Shown here piece by piece: positions 5,768 to 7,024 of a DNA stretch of 7,024 nt. A program made the translations under genes and the position numbers. The stretch is from Flavobacterium sp. UBA807. Its GTDB lineage: Bacteria > Bacteroidota > Bacteroidia > Flavobacteriales > Flavobacteriaceae. Below the pieces are notes generated by a model that was given only the letters and a program-made list of their open reading frames with translations, had not been told where the DNA came from and searched no databases. Numbering within the stretch: position 1 is the stretch's first letter; each line of letters starts with the position of its first letter. Where the stretch lies: the NCBI GenBank assembly GCA_002296885.1, contig DBIH01000238.1, positions 1 to 7,024 of the forward strand, in the 5' to 3' direction.

Positions 5768-6718
5768 ATGAATTTCACTACCAAAATTCCGATTTCCAAA
5801 GCAAATAACCCAATAAGCTATGATTCGAAAATAGTTTCATTAGGTTCGTGTTTTGCTGAAAATATGGGAGAGAAATTCAGCTATTTTAAATTCCAAAATA
5901 CAGTCAATCCTTTTGGAATAATCTTCAATCCGGTTTCTATTGAGAATCTGGTTTCAAGGGTTGTCAATAAGCAGAAGTTTACCGAAGAGGATATCTTTTT
6001 CCACAACGATTTATGGCATTGCTTTGAAGTGCATTCGGAATTATCAAATCCAAATAAGGAAGTTTTTCTGAAAAATCTTAATCAACTTCTTGAATCAACA
6101 AATAACCAAGTAACCCAATCCACACATATTATAATTACCTATGGGACTTCCTGGGTTTACCAGAATAAAACATCGGGAAAGATTGTTGCCAATTGCCATA
6201 AAGTTCCGCAAAGCCAGTTTGAAAAAGACATTTTATCTATTGAAACTATTGAAAATTCCATTCGCAACACAATTGATTTAATTAGAAAGATAAATCCAAA
6301 CTGTAGTTTCATTTTTACGGTATCACCGGTTCGTCACATCAAAGACGGGTTCGTCGAAAACCAACGCAGCAAGGCACATCTCATAGCGGCACTTCACACA
6401 ACCATCAACCGACAATCAACAACCAAAAACTATTTTCCAAGCTACGAAATCATGATGGACGAACTTCGTGATTATCGTTTTTATGCCGAAGATATGCTGC
6501 ATCCAAGCCCGACCGCAATAGATTATATCTGGAAGCTTTTTTTTGAAAATTATATTGCCGAAGAAAATCATTCTACAATGGAGGAAGTCTGCAATATTCA
6601 GAAATCACTTTTGCATCGGCCTTTCAATCCGGATTCGGAAAACCATCAGAAATTTTTAACTGCTCTGAATCAAAAGATTACAAAACTTCAGCAGCAATTT
6701 CCGTATTTCAAATTTTAA
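5768..6718 (+). CDS. GSCFA domain-containing protein (SGNH-hydrolase-like)
   Basis: A 316-residue protein with the family-naming motif SLGSCFAENMG (residues 24-34), in which S27 is the presumed nucleophile. NPFGIIFNP (47-55), the block TYGTSWVY (124-131) and FTVSPVRH (183-190) are further blocks expected for GSCFA proteins. Near the C-terminus AEDMLHPS (240-247) gives the Asp-x-x-His pair (D242, H245) seen in SGNH/GDSL-type esterases. Together these fit an SGNH-like fold and a possible ester or acyl hydrolase, perhaps acting on cell-surface polymers, but the substrate is unknown. No signal peptide or transmembrane helix is visible, so it is predicted cytoplasmic. The start at 5768 follows two candidate -7 boxes, and a terminator follows the stop directly. 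The gene is single and divergent from the ABC exporter. It is AT-rich. Family assignment is firm, activity is inferred. Confidence 0.9.
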   Translation: MNFTTKIPISKANNPISYDSKIVSLGSCFAENMGEKFSYFKFQNTVNPFGIIFNPVSIENLVSRVVNKQKFTEEDIFFHNDLWHCFEVHSELSNPNKEVFLKNLNQLLESTNNQVTQSTHIIITYGTSWVYQNKTSGKIVANCHKVPQSQFEKDILSIETIENSIRNTIDLIRKINPNCSFIFTVSPVRHIKDGFVENQRSKAHLIAALHTTINRQSTTKNYFPSYEIMMDELRDYRFYAEDMLHPSPTAIDYIWKLFFENYIAEENHSTMEEVCNIQKSLLHRPFNPDSENHQKFLTALNQKITKLQQQFPYFKF

Positions 6719-6722
6719 CAAT

Positions 6723-6740
6723 ATACGGCAAATGCCGTAT
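6723..6740 (+). terminator. Short terminator after the GSCFA gene
   Basis: ATACGGCA (6723-6730) pairs perfectly with TGCCGTAT (6733-6740) around AA; opening the last A-T pair gives a 4-base loop. TTCTTT follows. It begins four bases after the stop codon. The T-tract is broken by one C, so efficiency may be moderate. Confidence 0.75.
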
Positions 6741-6749
6741 TTCTTTACG

Positions 6750-6789
6750 TAGGTTTTAGCCATAGGTTTGCTATGAAACTAACAACCTA
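6750..6789 (+). promoter_or_regulatory. Promoter box of the last gene inside a long imperfect hairpin
   Basis: TAGGTTTG (6763-6770) is a perfect TAnnTTTG box ending 24 bases before the ATG at 6795, but no TTG lies at -33. It is embedded in a dyad: TAGGTTTTAG (6750-6759) pairs with CTAA-C-AACCTA (6779-6789, one bulged C), and inside it CATAG (6761-6765) pairs with CTATG (6771-6775). The dyad could be an operator covering the promoter, or chance structure in AT-rich DNA. Confidence 0.4.
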
Positions 6790-6794
6790 AGATC

Positions 6795-7024
6795 ATGAAA
6801 ATTTTTAAAACTGCTTTAGCCATAACATTCTTTATGTTGTGTACTAATCATGCGTTTGCCCAAAGGCCTGTGCTCACCGATGAAGAAGAGGTTTCGGCAA
6901 ATGTGACCAAGGAAATTGATGAGGTCTTCAAATCGGAAGATTTTACCAAAAAGAAAAACAAAAAATATGCTGATATCAAAGGGACCATGGTTGTTGATAT
7001 TGGCGTAGTGCAAAACGGAAAGGT
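6795..7024 (+). CDS. Secreted protein of unknown function, N-terminal part (3' end outside window)
   Basis: The first 76 codons of a gene that runs off the right edge. The protein begins with a clear Sec signal peptide: K2 and K5, a hydrophobic core around residues 7-15 (ALAITFFML), and a likely signal peptidase I site after AFA at residues 20-22, so the mature protein would start QRP and be periplasmic or secreted. The mature start is highly charged (DEEEVSANVTKEIDEVFKSE, then KKKNKK), followed by KGTMVVDIGVVQNGKV, a strand-turn-strand pattern loosely like the start of TonB C-terminal domains (V.V..DG.V). That resemblance is weak and no family is claimed. The ATG at 6795 is chosen because it gives the complete signal peptide and sits 24 bases after a -7 box. 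The gene follows the GSCFA gene but is separated from it by a terminator. Confidence 0.72.
   Translation, partial: MKIFKTALAITFFMLCTNHAFAQRPVLTDEEEVSANVTKEIDEVFKSEDFTKKKNKKYADIKGTMVVDIGVVQNGK

Noticed and set aside
6816..7013. Minus-strand open frame at the right edge
   Set aside because: The plus-strand frame from 6795 has a textbook signal peptide and a promoter box; the antisense frame has no supporting signal.
1..7024. CRISPR array, insertion sequence, phage or defence genes
   Set aside because: No regularly spaced direct repeats, transposase motifs, integrase, capsid or known defence-protein motifs were seen on either strand.

Overview
The window looks like chromosomal DNA of a Flavobacterium-type member of the Bacteroidota. 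The evidence is the AT-rich, terminator-punctuated layout, promoter boxes matching the Bacteroidota -7 consensus TAnnTTTG instead of TATAAT, the absence of clear Shine-Dalgarno sequences, and gene families typical of the group (a GSCFA protein and a lipoprotein with YD-like repeats). The identifications come from reading motifs; no database search was run.

Layout. Positions 1-394 hold the 3' end of alaS (alanyl-tRNA synthetase), closed by a strong terminator. A lone lipoprotein gene with tyrosine-rich repeats follows (597-1403), with its own promoter, a structured leader and a terminator. Positions 1675-3731 form a sulfur-handling cluster: a persulfide dioxygenase-like metallo-beta-lactamase protein fused to two rhodanese domains (CstB-like), then a single-domain rhodanese, then a small two-helix DUF2892 membrane protein. 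The last two look like a split version of the YgaP architecture. A GC-rich palindromic element sits between the first and second genes of the cluster. On the minus strand, converging on the cluster with only 17 bases between, is an MsbA-type ABC exporter (3749-5500). A divergent intergenic region (5501-5767) carries the exporter promoter, the promoter of the next gene and a striking 111-base element that folds on paper into a four-armed cloverleaf. A GSCFA-domain protein gene (5768-6718) ends in a short terminator. The 5' end of a secreted protein gene of unknown function (6795 onward) runs off the window.

How the genes work together. The sulfur cluster is the only clear functional unit. The fused protein should oxidise glutathione or other low-molecular-weight persulfides to sulfite and/or move sulfane sulfur to form thiosulfate. 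The small rhodanese and the DUF2892 protein would handle sulfane sulfur near the membrane. The other genes look like independent housekeeping or envelope genes.

Nothing here is clearly a new defence or mobile system. The observations most worth a second look are the cloverleaf repeat, the degenerate middle rhodanese domain and split YgaP arrangement, the overlapping leader hairpins of the lipoprotein gene, and the hairpin that covers the last promoter. No intergenic stretch exceeds 300 bases; the longest (1404-1674 and 5501-5767) are described in the entries.
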